Shown in pieces: positions 1 to 6,679 of a stretch of 64,000 nt of DNA. The stretch comes from Hydractinia symbiolongicarpus (Eukaryota; Cnidaria; Hydrozoa; Anthoathecata; Hydractiniidae): positions 27,403,650-27,467,649 of the forward strand of contig NC_079887.1 of the NCBI RefSeq assembly GCF_029227915.1, given 5' to 3'. How positions within the stretch are numbered: the stretch's first letter is position 1; each line of letters begins with the position of its first letter. The position numbers and the translations under genes are program-made. The notes beneath the pieces were generated by a model. That model was not told where the DNA came from. It saw only the letters and a list, made by a program, of their open reading frames with translations, and ran no database searches.

Positions 1-554
1 AAATGTTTTCATTTTTGATGAGACGCTGAATAAAAGAAGTTTAATCGCCGGCAAACGAAAACCCGCGATTTCCCGTAAATCCCGGACTTGGCCCGTATAG
101 TCAAAAGTATACAAAGAAAGTACCCAGGGAGTAAACTCATTTCCCGAACGATTTTTTAAATTATTTTTTCACCACTAAAACGCATGAGACTTGTAGTTTT
201 CAAAAATGTTTTCATTTTTGATGAGACGCTGAATAAAATCGCCGGCAAACGAAAACCCGCGACTTCCCGTAAATCCCGGGCTTGGCCCGTAGTAGTTTTC
301 AAGAATGTTTTCATTTTTGATGAGACGCTGAATAAAAGCAGTTTAATCGCCGGCAAACGAAAACCCGCGATTTCCCGTAAATCCCGGGCTTGGCACGTAT
401 AGTCGAATGTATACAAAGAAAGTACCCAGGGAGTAAACTCATTTCCCGAACGATTTTTTAAATTCTTTTTTCACCACTAAAACGCATGAGACTTGTAGTT
501 TTCAAAAATGTTTTTATTTTTGATGAGACGCTTAATAAAAGAGGTTTAATCGCC
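1..554. repeat. Satellite array, left flank of the LINE
   Basis: Head-to-tail monomers of the same 202-bp satellite that fills the rest of the window. Positions 1 to about 430 match 5644 to about 6073 with an offset of 5643 and only about three differences in the bases compared. From about 421 to 554 the sequence instead follows the monomer type at 8387-8520 (CTTTTTT tract, GTTTTTATTTTTG, GCTTAAT). The flank is therefore a mosaic of two monomer neighbourhoods. A 1.5-monomer fusion lies at about 288-294 (CCCGTAGTAGTTTTC). The array stops at the LINE 5' end, after CGCC at 551-554. Confidence 0.95.
200..221. other. Representative 9-bp satellite hairpin
   Basis: TCAAAAATG (200-208), loop TTTT, CATTTTTGA (213-221): a perfect inverted repeat. 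It is present in most type A and C monomers; where the left arm is TTAAAAATG one pair becomes G-T in RNA, and in type B monomers the stem is imperfect. Confidence 0.85.
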
Positions 555-612
555 AGTGTTAGAGTTGATGTACATACATTGAGTGGCGTAGTCGGTTAGC
601 GCGTCGTACAGC
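555..612 (+). promoter_or_regulatory. LINE 5' UTR with tRNA-like A box
   Basis: A 58-bp leader before ORF1. Positions 584-595 (TGGCGTAGTCGG) match the RNA polymerase III A-box consensus TRGCNNAGYNGG at every position. 584-603 reads as a complete tRNA D arm: T8, G9, a 4-bp stem 586-589 with 599-602, then A14, G18, G19 and A21 at the expected places. No B box (GGTTCRANYCC) is seen in the next 100 bases and position 33 would be A, so it is not a tRNA gene. Whether it acts as an internal promoter is inference. Confidence 0.5.
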
Positions 613-1695
613 ATGGAAAATTTAACTAATACACCAATTGTAGAATTCATTGATACACCACTTCGTAAAATTAGCTCGACTTCAGATATTCCTATAATTC
701 TTGAAAGAAATGGAGTTAAAGAAAGTGATGAATCGTTTATAGACCGCATGTATTCAAACATCAACTTACAAAAAATGAAAGGTGAGCTAATACACGATCT
801 TAAAAACTACCTTGATGAATGTGTTAAAAATGTTGCTCTGTCAAACCGTCACGTTTCTACCGAATGGGATAGTAATAAAATGTTTAGTGTGTTGGAGGAA
901 AGGATTTTATTTTTGGAAAAGGAAGTAAATGCCAAAAATGAAATGATACAAATGTTATTAGCGACGAAATCATCAACGCGTGACGACATACTACATAACT
1001 CTCATAGCTTCAACAAATTAAAATCTTGCGAAACAAACGAGAATTTTACAATTCCCAAGGACACCGTTAAGGCAAAAATCATTAAACAGAGTTCCTTTAT
1101 TCACGCAAATCGCTTTGAAAACTTGCCCATTGAAGAAATAATGGATGATGTAAATAGTGTTGCCAACGAAGTGCCGCATAAAACGCCGCGAAGGAGATCT
1201 GACAAAAAATCTAAAGTTACGCAAATAATTGGAGACTCGATTGTAAAAGAAGTGAAGGGCTGGAAACTTTCTTCAAACGAGAACAAGATTATAGTGAAAT
1301 CCTTCTCTGGAGCCACGACTAAATGCATGGAAAGTTACGCAATACCAACTACGAACATGTCTCCCGATAACATTATTATTCATTGTGGCACTAACGATCT
1401 TAATAGAATCGAAACCGATCAAATTGCTCAAAACATAGTAAAATTGGCTATTAAATTGAAATCTGGTGAAAATAATGTAATGATATCGGGCATAATTCAA
1501 CGAAAAGACAGACTAAATGAAAAGGTGATGGCAGTCAACAAATCTCTCGCTCATCTTTGCGAACAAAGAAACATCGGCTTTATCAATAATGATAATATAA
1601 ACCCCGACTTGCATTTGAATAGAAGTCGCCTTCACCTAAATATGAAAGGGACTTCAATATTGTCTCGGAACTTTCTACAGGTGATTGAGGATTGA
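613..1695 (+). CDS. LINE ORF1: coiled coil plus SGNH hydrolase-like domain
   Basis: A 360-residue ORF1 protein, intact. The start at 613 is supported by an in-frame TAG at 589-591 and a good initiation context (AGC ATG G). The N-terminal 200 residues are polar; residues about 90-120 look like a coiled coil (VLEERILFLEKEV), and about 191-201 is a basic stretch (RRRSDKK). The C-terminal part is SGNH-like: block I with GDS at 207-209 (Ser209 the expected nucleophile), block II Gly233 (FSGAT), block III GTND at 259-262, and block V around LHLN with His341. The Asp usually three residues before that His is Ser338 here (SRLH), so catalytic competence is uncertain. In CR1/L2 elements such ORF1 proteins bind RNA and accompany ORF2 in the ribonucleoprotein; that role is inferred from the family. 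No CCHC knuckle is seen. A 99-bp spacer follows before ORF2. Confidence 0.87.
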   Translation: MENLTNTPIVEFIDTPLRKISSTSDIPIILERNGVKESDESFIDRMYSNINLQKMKGELIHDLKNYLDECVKNVALSNRHVSTEWDSNKMFSVLEERILFLEKEVNAKNEMIQMLLATKSSTRDDILHNSHSFNKLKSCETNENFTIPKDTVKAKIIKQSSFIHANRFENLPIEEIMDDVNSVANEVPHKTPRRRSDKKSKVTQIIGDSIVKEVKGWKLSSNENKIIVKSFSGATTKCMESYAIPTTNMSPDNIIIHCGTNDLNRIETDQIAQNIVKLAIKLKSGENNVMISGIIQRKDRLNEKVMAVNKSLAHLCEQRNIGFINNDNINPDLHLNRSRLHLNMKGTSILSRNFLQVIED

Positions 1696-1794
1696 CACAA
1701 AAAACCTGTCGAAATTTACGACACAGATCCACCGAACACTGCCTCAGATACTTTTGATTCAACATATGATATTTTCACTCTACGTCGCAGTAAC
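1696..1794 (+). other. Spacer between ORF1 and ORF2
   Basis: 99 bp between the ORF1 stop (TGA 1693-1695) and the first ORF2 ATG. ORF1 ends in a different frame (613 is frame 1; the stop is followed by frame-independent sequence), and no overlapping stop-start motif is visible. Nothing else is recognised in it. Confidence 0.6.
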
Positions 1795-2901
1795 ATGTGT
1801 AACTTGATAGTCGGTCATTTGAACGTAAACTCGTTGCGAAACAAGTTCGAAGCAATTGATTTAACTTTCAAGCACAATATTGATGTTCTGCTTCTAACTG
1901 AAACGAAAATAGATGAATCGTTCACTGATGCTCAATGTAAGTTAGATAATTACGCAATTCTGAGGAAAGATAGAAATGGACATGGTGGCGGTATTTTACT
2001 CTATATAAATGAAAATATTCCCTTCAAAGTGTTGCGAAAATATACTTTACCGGATGATACCGAAGTTTTAGTTGTCGAAATAAATCTTCGAAAACGCAAA
2101 TGGCTTTTAATCGGTGCATATAAACCACCGTTACAAAATAATTACTACTTTTTAACTCAAATTGCAAATGTATTGATTTCACATCTCAACTATCACGAAA
2201 ACATCATAATTATGGGTGATTTAAACATGGAAATAAGTGACACAGATTTCGATAACTTCATTTCAACATACGACCTCCATAGACTAATCAAATCACCAAC
2301 CTGCTTTAAGTCAAGTACTTCGCCTTCTTGCATTGATCACATATTAACAAATCAACCAAATTTCTTTAAAAATAGTGTAACAATCGAAACTGGCATATCA
2401 GATTGGCATTTATTTGTTGGAAGTGTGATGAGAATGAACGTGATTAAAGGCGACCCAATTGTGAAACACTACAGAAATTACAACAAAATTGACTACTTTG
2501 ATTTTGAAAGAACATTATCAATGAACTTTTTGAAATTACTTGAGAACAATTACGACTTTAACCAATTCAATTTATGCATCACGTCTACGCTAAACCATTT
2601 TGCACCATTGAAAAAGAAAATACTAAGATTCAATAACGCACCTTTTATCACCAAGGAGCTTCGCAAAGCTATTATGCACAGATCCAAACTTCGTCGCATA
2701 TATAACAAATCACGATCAAAAGAAAATTGGTCCAACTTCACTAGACAGAGAAACTACTGTGTTTCCTTATTACGAAAAACCAGACGTTCGTATTTCAAGG
2801 GTTTACGTATGACAAGCATTACTGATAATAAAAAGTTCTGGAAGTCTGTCAAGCCATTGTTTTCAAACGTTAGATTAAAATTATTTCAAACGTTAGATTA
2901 A
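1795..2901 (+). CDS. ORF2 N-terminal part: APE-type endonuclease
   Basis: Open frame of 368 residues from an ATG with A at -3. Residues 1 to about 215 are an exonuclease-endonuclease-phosphatase fold, the domain that nicks target DNA to prime reverse transcription. Motifs visible: LNVNSL with Asn10, TETKID with Glu36, GGGILLYI at 64-71, GAYKPP with Tyr109, MGDLNM with Asp142 and Asn144, IDHI with Asp181 and His182, and SDWH with Asp203 and His205. All main catalytic positions are present; the SDxH arrangement, with the His one place further on than in SDH, is also known in related elements. Residues about 215-360 are the basic linker before RT (KSRSKENW, TRRSYFKG, KFWKSVKPL). The last residues come from a 23-bp duplication that shifts the frame, and the stop follows at once. 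The normal protein would continue into RT. Confidence 0.9.
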   Translation: MCNLIVGHLNVNSLRNKFEAIDLTFKHNIDVLLLTETKIDESFTDAQCKLDNYAILRKDRNGHGGGILLYINENIPFKVLRKYTLPDDTEVLVVEINLRKRKWLLIGAYKPPLQNNYYFLTQIANVLISHLNYHENIIIMGDLNMEISDTDFDNFISTYDLHRLIKSPTCFKSSTSPSCIDHILTNQPNFFKNSVTIETGISDWHLFVGSVMRMNVIKGDPIVKHYRNYNKIDYFDFERTLSMNFLKLLENNYDFNQFNLCITSTLNHFAPLKKKILRFNNAPFITKELRKAIMHRSKLRRIYNKSRSKENWSNFTRQRNYCVSLLRKTRRSYFKGLRMTSITDNKKFWKSVKPLFSNVRLKLFQTLD

Positions 2902-2906
2902 AATTA
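2861..2906 (+). repeat. 23-bp tandem duplication breaking ORF2
   Basis: Two perfect adjacent copies, 2861-2883 and 2884-2906, each beginning TTTCAAACGTTAG. Because 23 is not a multiple of 3, the second copy is read out of frame and gives the stop at 2899-2901. Collapsing it to one copy still does not join the two frames exactly, so a further 1-base change nearby is likely. Confidence 0.9.
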
Positions 2907-3455
2907 TCTTAATCGAGAGAGAAAAGATAGTCACCGACGAACAAAAATTATGCAAAATCTTCAATGAATATTACACCAACATCACGAAAAATTTACCAAT
3001 CAAACCAAACGATGATACACATACAGCAACCATTCACGATGCAATCCACTCGTATACTAATCACATCAGTATTTTGAAAATTCGTGAAAATGTGGGTTAT
3101 GATGAAAAGTTCTATTTTTCGCTGGTTGAACAGCCTGATGTTCTCAAAGTCATCAAAGACATGGATGCAAAGAAATCTTCTGTTAGTGGTGATTTTCCAG
3201 TTTTTATGTTGAAAAAGTTTATTCATATCTTTGTTCCTATCCTCACTAATATTATAAATTTTTGTTTACAGTCTAATATTTTTCCTGATGATTTAAAACT
3301 TGCAGAGGTTATACCTGTTTTTAAGAAGGATGACTGTAATGATAAGGAGAACTATAGACCTGTTAGCTTGCTTCCCTGTTTATCAAAGGTTTTTGAAAGA
3401 ATTATTCTTAATCAAATGCACACTTTTATGCATGACAAACTCAGCCCTCATCTAT
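2897..3455 (+). pseudogene. ORF2 fragment: reverse transcriptase N-terminal part
   Basis: Open in frame 2 from just after a TAG at 2894-2896. It begins with the linker (KIVTDEQKLC, FNEYYTNI) and runs into the RT fingers: SVSGDFPVFMLKKF, then FPDDLKLAEVIPVFKK and NYRPVSLLP at 3350-3376, ending LSPHL just before the nested insertion. The NYRPVSLLP motif is a hallmark of the LINE RT domain (motif 2). The frame stays open into the inserted DNA to a stop at 3521-3523, but that extension is not RT. It is separated from the endonuclease by the 23-bp duplication and from the palm by the nested element. Confidence 0.88.
3450..3455. repeat. Target-site duplication, left copy (ATCTAT)
   Basis: ATCTAT at 3450-3455 directly precedes the nested fragment; the same six bases recur at 3730-3735. 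In the resident RT the uninterrupted site encodes LS (CTA TCA), which joins HL before the insertion to GF after it. The first A of the right copy merges with the A tail, so the certain duplication is 5-6 bp. Confidence 0.85.
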
Positions 3456-3729
3456 GCTATGGATATCTGTGCCTGACGCTACAAAGAATTCTCCTTCTCT
3501 CGAAGCCTTCCGTAGCTCAATAAAATTTTGGGAAGGTGATGTTTGCACCTGTAAAATATGCATGGATATACCATACATATTTTAACTTTACTTATTTATT
3601 TATTTATTTTTCTTATTTTTTATCGCTGTTTGCCTTGTTTTACGTTTTGTTGTCGATTTAAATTAGTTATTTAAATACTATTGTATCTATCGACGTTAAA
3701 TAAAGAGAAAATCAAATCAAATCAAAAAA
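3456..3729 (+). mobile_element. Nested 5'-truncated copy of the same LINE family
   Basis: 274 bp that repeat the element's own 3' end: 3456 corresponds to 4809 (constant offset 1353) through the last coding residues, the stop, the ATTT-rich 3' UTR, AATAAA (3699-3704) and the tail. Only one difference is seen in about 258 bp (T at 3490, G at 4843). The tail is three ATCAA units and then seven A. It has the same orientation as the host element and is flanked by ATCTAT direct repeats, as expected of target-primed insertion of a severely 5'-truncated copy. It interrupts RT between the fingers and motif A. Confidence 0.93.
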
Positions 3730-3735
3730 ATCTAT
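3730..3735. repeat. Target-site duplication, right copy (ATCTAT)
   Basis: Second copy of the six bases at 3450-3455, immediately after the A tail of the nested fragment; the RT reading resumes here with LSGFRKG. Confidence 0.83.
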
Positions 3736-3950
3736 CAGGCTTCAGAAAGGGTTATAATACACAATATGCTCTCATTCGAATGATTGAACAATGGAAAAGC
3801 ACACTTGATAATAAGGGTGTAGTTGGAGCAGTGCTAATGGACCTTTCAAAAGCTTTTGATACTATCAACCATGATTTGCTTATTGCAAAGCTGCATGCCT
3901 ATGGTTTTTCTGAATCTTCTTTATTATTTATTCACTCATACTTGAAAAAT
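3732..3950 (+). pseudogene. ORF2 fragment: reverse transcriptase palm, motif A
   Basis: Open in frame 3 directly after the right target duplication. It reads LSGFRKGYNTQYALIRMIEQ, then motif A, LMDLSKAFDTINHDLL, with the first catalytic Asp codon at 3840-3842 and the conserved FD at 3855-3860. It ends about HSYLKN at 3950; in this frame a TAG follows at 3981-3983 after nonsensical residues. The next RT piece continues in frame 1 from 3952, so one base is in excess or two are missing near the A run and CTTT at 3945-3954. Confidence 0.88.
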
Positions 3951-3951
3951 C

Positions 3952-4938
3952 TTTCAGAGAACCAGAATAAATTCTTCTTTTAGCGAATGGCTTCCTCTTC
4001 AAGTTGGAGTTCCACAAGGATCAATCTTAGGACCTCCTTTCTTCAATTATTCTATAAACGATTTATTCTGGTTCATTATTCAATCATCCCTTTGTAACTT
4101 TGCAGATGATAACACCTTATATGCTTGTGAAAATTCATTAGAAGATGTAAAACAAACACTGCTTACTAATTTGGTCATAGTTAATAATTGGTTTTATGAA
4201 AATTACTTAGCAATAAATTTGAAAAAGTATCAATATATTGTATTAGGTCATCACGATGAAAGTTTGATATTTAACCACTTGAAAATTGCGTGTAAATCGT
4301 CTGTAGTGCTTCTTGGTGTTACGATTGACTCGAGACTAAACTTTCATTCGCATGTCAAAAACATCTGTAATAAGGCTAGTAGGAAACTCAACGTGCTTCA
4401 AAGGATATCATCCTTTTTGACACCCAAGATGAAGCGTTTTCTCTTCAATTCATTTATTTTGTCTCAGTTTTCTTACTGTCCCTTAGTATGGATGTTTTGT
4501 GGAAAAGTTGCGAATAATCGAATCAATCGTATTCACGAACGTTGTCTAAGAATCATACAGGACGATATAAATGGCAGATACGATGAACTTTTATCTTTAT
4601 GTAATGTTAAAAATATTCACATCATCAATTTACAGAATTTAATGAAAGAGGTTTACAAATTTTTAAATGGATTGTCACCTCTATATATGAACGAGATATT
4701 TTCTGTTAGGGAAAACAAGTACAACCTTCGTTGCTTTAATTTGATCAGGCGACCAACTTGTCGGACAACGTACTATGGCTTAAATACTTTATCAAATATT
4801 GCAGGGAAGCTATGGATATCTGTGCCTGACGCTACAAAGAATGCTCCTTCTCTCGAAGCCTTCCGTAGCTCAATAAAATTTTGGGAAGGTGATGTTTGCA
4901 CCTGTAAAATATGCATGGATATACCATACATATTTTAA
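3952..4938 (+). pseudogene. ORF2 fragment: reverse transcriptase motifs B-E and C-terminus
   Basis: Open in frame 1 for 328 codons with no internal stop. Motif B is GVPQGSILGP (from 4006), motif C is FADD with the two catalytic Asp codons at 4105-4110, then the palm end NLKKYQYIVLG and the thumb LLGVTIDSRLNFHSHV. The C-terminal region has NRIHERCLRII, a conserved segment after RT in this group of LINEs. The catalytic residues are intact, so the loss of function comes only from the upstream breaks. There is no RNase H domain. The last codons and stop (4936-4938) are those duplicated in the nested fragment. Confidence 0.9.
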
Positions 4939-5087
4939 CTTTACTTATTTATTTATTTATTTTTCTTATTTTTTATCGCTGTTTGCCTTGTTTTACGTTT
5001 TGTTGTCGATTTAAATTAGTTATTTAAATACTATTGTATCTATCGACGTTAAATAAAGAGAAAATCAAAAAAAAAAAAAAATCAAAT
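4939..5087 (+). other. LINE 3' UTR and tail
   Basis: About 150 bp: a TTTA/ATTT-rich stretch after the stop, then a T-rich region, AATAAA at 5052-5057, and a tail consisting of AAAATC, fifteen A (5067-5081) and TCAAATCAAA merging into satellite CAAACG. The right edge is ambiguous by several bases because the tail and satellite both read CAAAC. The nested copy has the same 3' UTR but a different tail order. Confidence 0.85.
5052..5057 (+). terminator. Polyadenylation signal AATAAA of the LINE
   Basis: AATAAA ten bases before the tail begins; the same hexamer lies at 3699-3704 in the nested copy. Confidence 0.6.
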
Positions 5088-5670
5088 CAAACGAAAACCC
5101 GCGATTTCCCGTAAATCCCGGGCTTGGCCCGTATAGTCGAATCTATACAAAGAAAGTATCCTGTGAGTAAACTCATTTCCAGAACGATTTTTTAAATTAA
5201 TTTTTCACCATTAAAACGCATCAGACTTGTAGTTTTTAAAAATGTTTTCATTTTTGATGAGACGCTGAATAAAAGAAGTTTAATCGCCGGCAAACGAAAA
5301 CCCGCGATTTCCCGTAAATTCCGGCTTGGCCCGTATAGTCAAAGGTATACAAAGAAAGTACCCAGGGAGTAAACTCGTTTCCCGAACGATTTTTTATATT
5401 ATTTTTTTACCACTAAACGCATGAGACTTGTAGTTTTCAAAAATATTTTCATATTTGATGGGACGCTGAATAAAAGAAGTTTAATCGCCGGCAAACGAAA
5501 ATCCGCGATTTCCCGTAAATTCCGGACTCGGCCCGTATAGTCAAAAGTATACAAAGAAAGTACCCAGGGAGTAAACTCATTTCCCGAACGATTTTTTAAA
5601 TTATTTTTTCACCACTAAAACGCATGAGACTTGTAGTTTTCAAAAATGTTTTCATTTTTGATGAGACGCT
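5088..5670. repeat. Satellite segment next to the LINE 3' end
   Basis: Begins inside the monomer that the LINE split (from CAAACGAAAACCC). The next bases (GTCGAATCTATACAAAG, TATCCTGTGAG, CATCAGAC) match the monomers that follow the unsplit relatives at 8520 and 9532. Then come A-like and B-type monomers. Confidence 0.85.
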
Positions 5671-6679
5671 GAATAAAAGAAGTTTAATCGCCGGCAAACG
5701 AGAACCCGCGATTTCCCGTAAATCCCGGACTTGGCCCGTATAGTCAAAAGTATACAAAGAAAGTACCCAGGGAGTAAACTCATTTCCCGAACGATTTTTT
5801 AAGTTATTTTTTCACCACTAAAACGCATGAGACTTGTAGTTTTCAAAAATGTTTTCATTTTTGATGAGACGCTGAATAAAATCGCCGGCAAACGAAAACC
5901 CGCGACTTCCCGTAAATCCCGGGCTTGGCCCGTAGTAGTTTTTAAGAATGTTTTCATTTTTGATGAGACGCTGAATAAAAGCAGTTTAATCGCCGGCAAA
6001 CGAAAACCCGCGATTTCCCGTAAATCCCGGGCTTGGCACGTATAGTCGAATGTATACAAAGAAAGTACCCTGAGAGTAAAATCATTTCCAGAACGATTTT
6101 TTAAATTATTTTTTCACCACTAAAACGCATAAGACTTGTAGTTTTTAAAAATGTTTTCATTTTTGATGAAACGCTGAATAAAAGAAGTTTAATCGCCGGC
6201 AAACGAGAACCCGCGATTTCCCGTAAATCCCGGACTTGGCCCGTATAGTCAAAAGTATACAAAGAAAGTACCCAGGGAGTAAACTCATTTCCCGAACGAT
6301 TTTTTAAGTTATTTTTTCACCACTAAAACGCATGAGACTTGTAGTTTTCAAAAATGTTTTCATTTTTGATGAGACGCTGAATAAAATCGCCGGCAAACGA
6401 AAACCCGCGACTTCCCGTAAATCCCGGGCTTGGCCCGTAGTAGTTTTCAAGAATGTTTTCATTTTTGATGAGACGCTGAATAAAAGCAGTTTAATCGCCG
6501 GCAAACGAAAACCCGCGATTTCCCGTAAATCCCGGGCTTGGCACGTATAGTCGAATGTATACAAAGAAAGTACCCTGAGAGTAAAATCATTTCCAGAACG
6601 ATTTTTTAAATTATTTTTTCACCACTAAAACGCATAAGACTTGTAGTTTTTAAAAATGTTTTCATTTTTGATGAGACGC
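5670..6679. repeat. 505-bp higher-order unit, two tandem copies
   Basis: About 5670-6174 and 6175-6679, offset 505. Each holds two ordinary monomer portions and one 1.5-monomer fusion (CCCGTAGTAG at about 5930 and 6434). The shared GAGAACCC variant sits at 5700 and 6205. The first copy also matches the left flank of the LINE. Confidence 0.85.

Larger units (their letters stand above)
1795..4938 (+). pseudogene. LINE ORF2 (endonuclease-reverse transcriptase), disrupted
   Basis: All expected ORF2 parts are present in order: APE endonuclease, linker, RT fingers, palm and thumb, and a C-terminal region, but not in one frame. Three disruptions are visible: a frameshift with a 23-bp tandem duplication at 2861-2906, the nested 274-bp insertion at 3456-3729, and a shift by one base at about 3945-3952. 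The three RT pieces are open in frames 2, 3 and 1 respectively. The 5' part ends at TAA 2899-2901. The protein stop of the last piece is TAA 4936-4938. Few other stops have accumulated, so the copy looks fairly young. It cannot mobilise itself, although ORF1 is intact. Confidence 0.9.
555..5087 (+). mobile_element. CR1/L2-like non-LTR retrotransposon (LINE), ORF2 defective
   Basis: The only non-satellite DNA in the window. It has a short 5' UTR, ORF1 with an SGNH hydrolase domain, ORF2 with an APE-type endonuclease followed by reverse transcriptase, a T-rich 3' UTR, AATAAA and an A-rich/ATCAA tail. There are no long terminal repeats. ORF1 with an esterase-like SGNH domain is known from CR1/L2-group elements, and the RT motifs fit that broad group; the exact clade needs a tree. 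Removing the nested insertion (274 bp plus one 6-bp duplication) leaves about 4.25 kb. The left junction is CGCC|AG and the right is ATCAA|ACG or TC|CAAACG-like, where the satellite normally reads CGCCGGCAAACG or, in some monomers, CGCCAGCAAACG. No target duplication is visible; the insertion was blunt or lost about 2 bp. Confidence 0.93.

Noticed and set aside
215-250. Hammerhead ribozyme core (TGATGAG followed by GAA) in each monomer.
   Set aside because: The base before TGATGA is T and not the essential C, there is no credible stem II between TGATGAG and GAA, and no suitable cleavage site with flanking stems was found on either strand.
584-660. A complete tRNA gene at the LINE 5' end.
   Set aside because: Only the D arm fits. 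The position before the would-be anticodon is A rather than T, and there is no T arm or B box.
1018-1765. Reverse-strand open frames within ORF1.
   Set aside because: They are shadows of ORF1, whose + strand frame has recognisable SGNH motifs.
3074-3523. A 149-residue intact protein.
   Set aside because: It is the RT N-terminal fragment read on into the nested 3' fragment; the last 22 or so residues are out of frame with either source.
555-5087. LTR retrotransposon or endogenous retrovirus.
   Set aside because: No long terminal repeats, protease, integrase or RNase H; the endonuclease is APE-type and lies before RT, as in LINEs.
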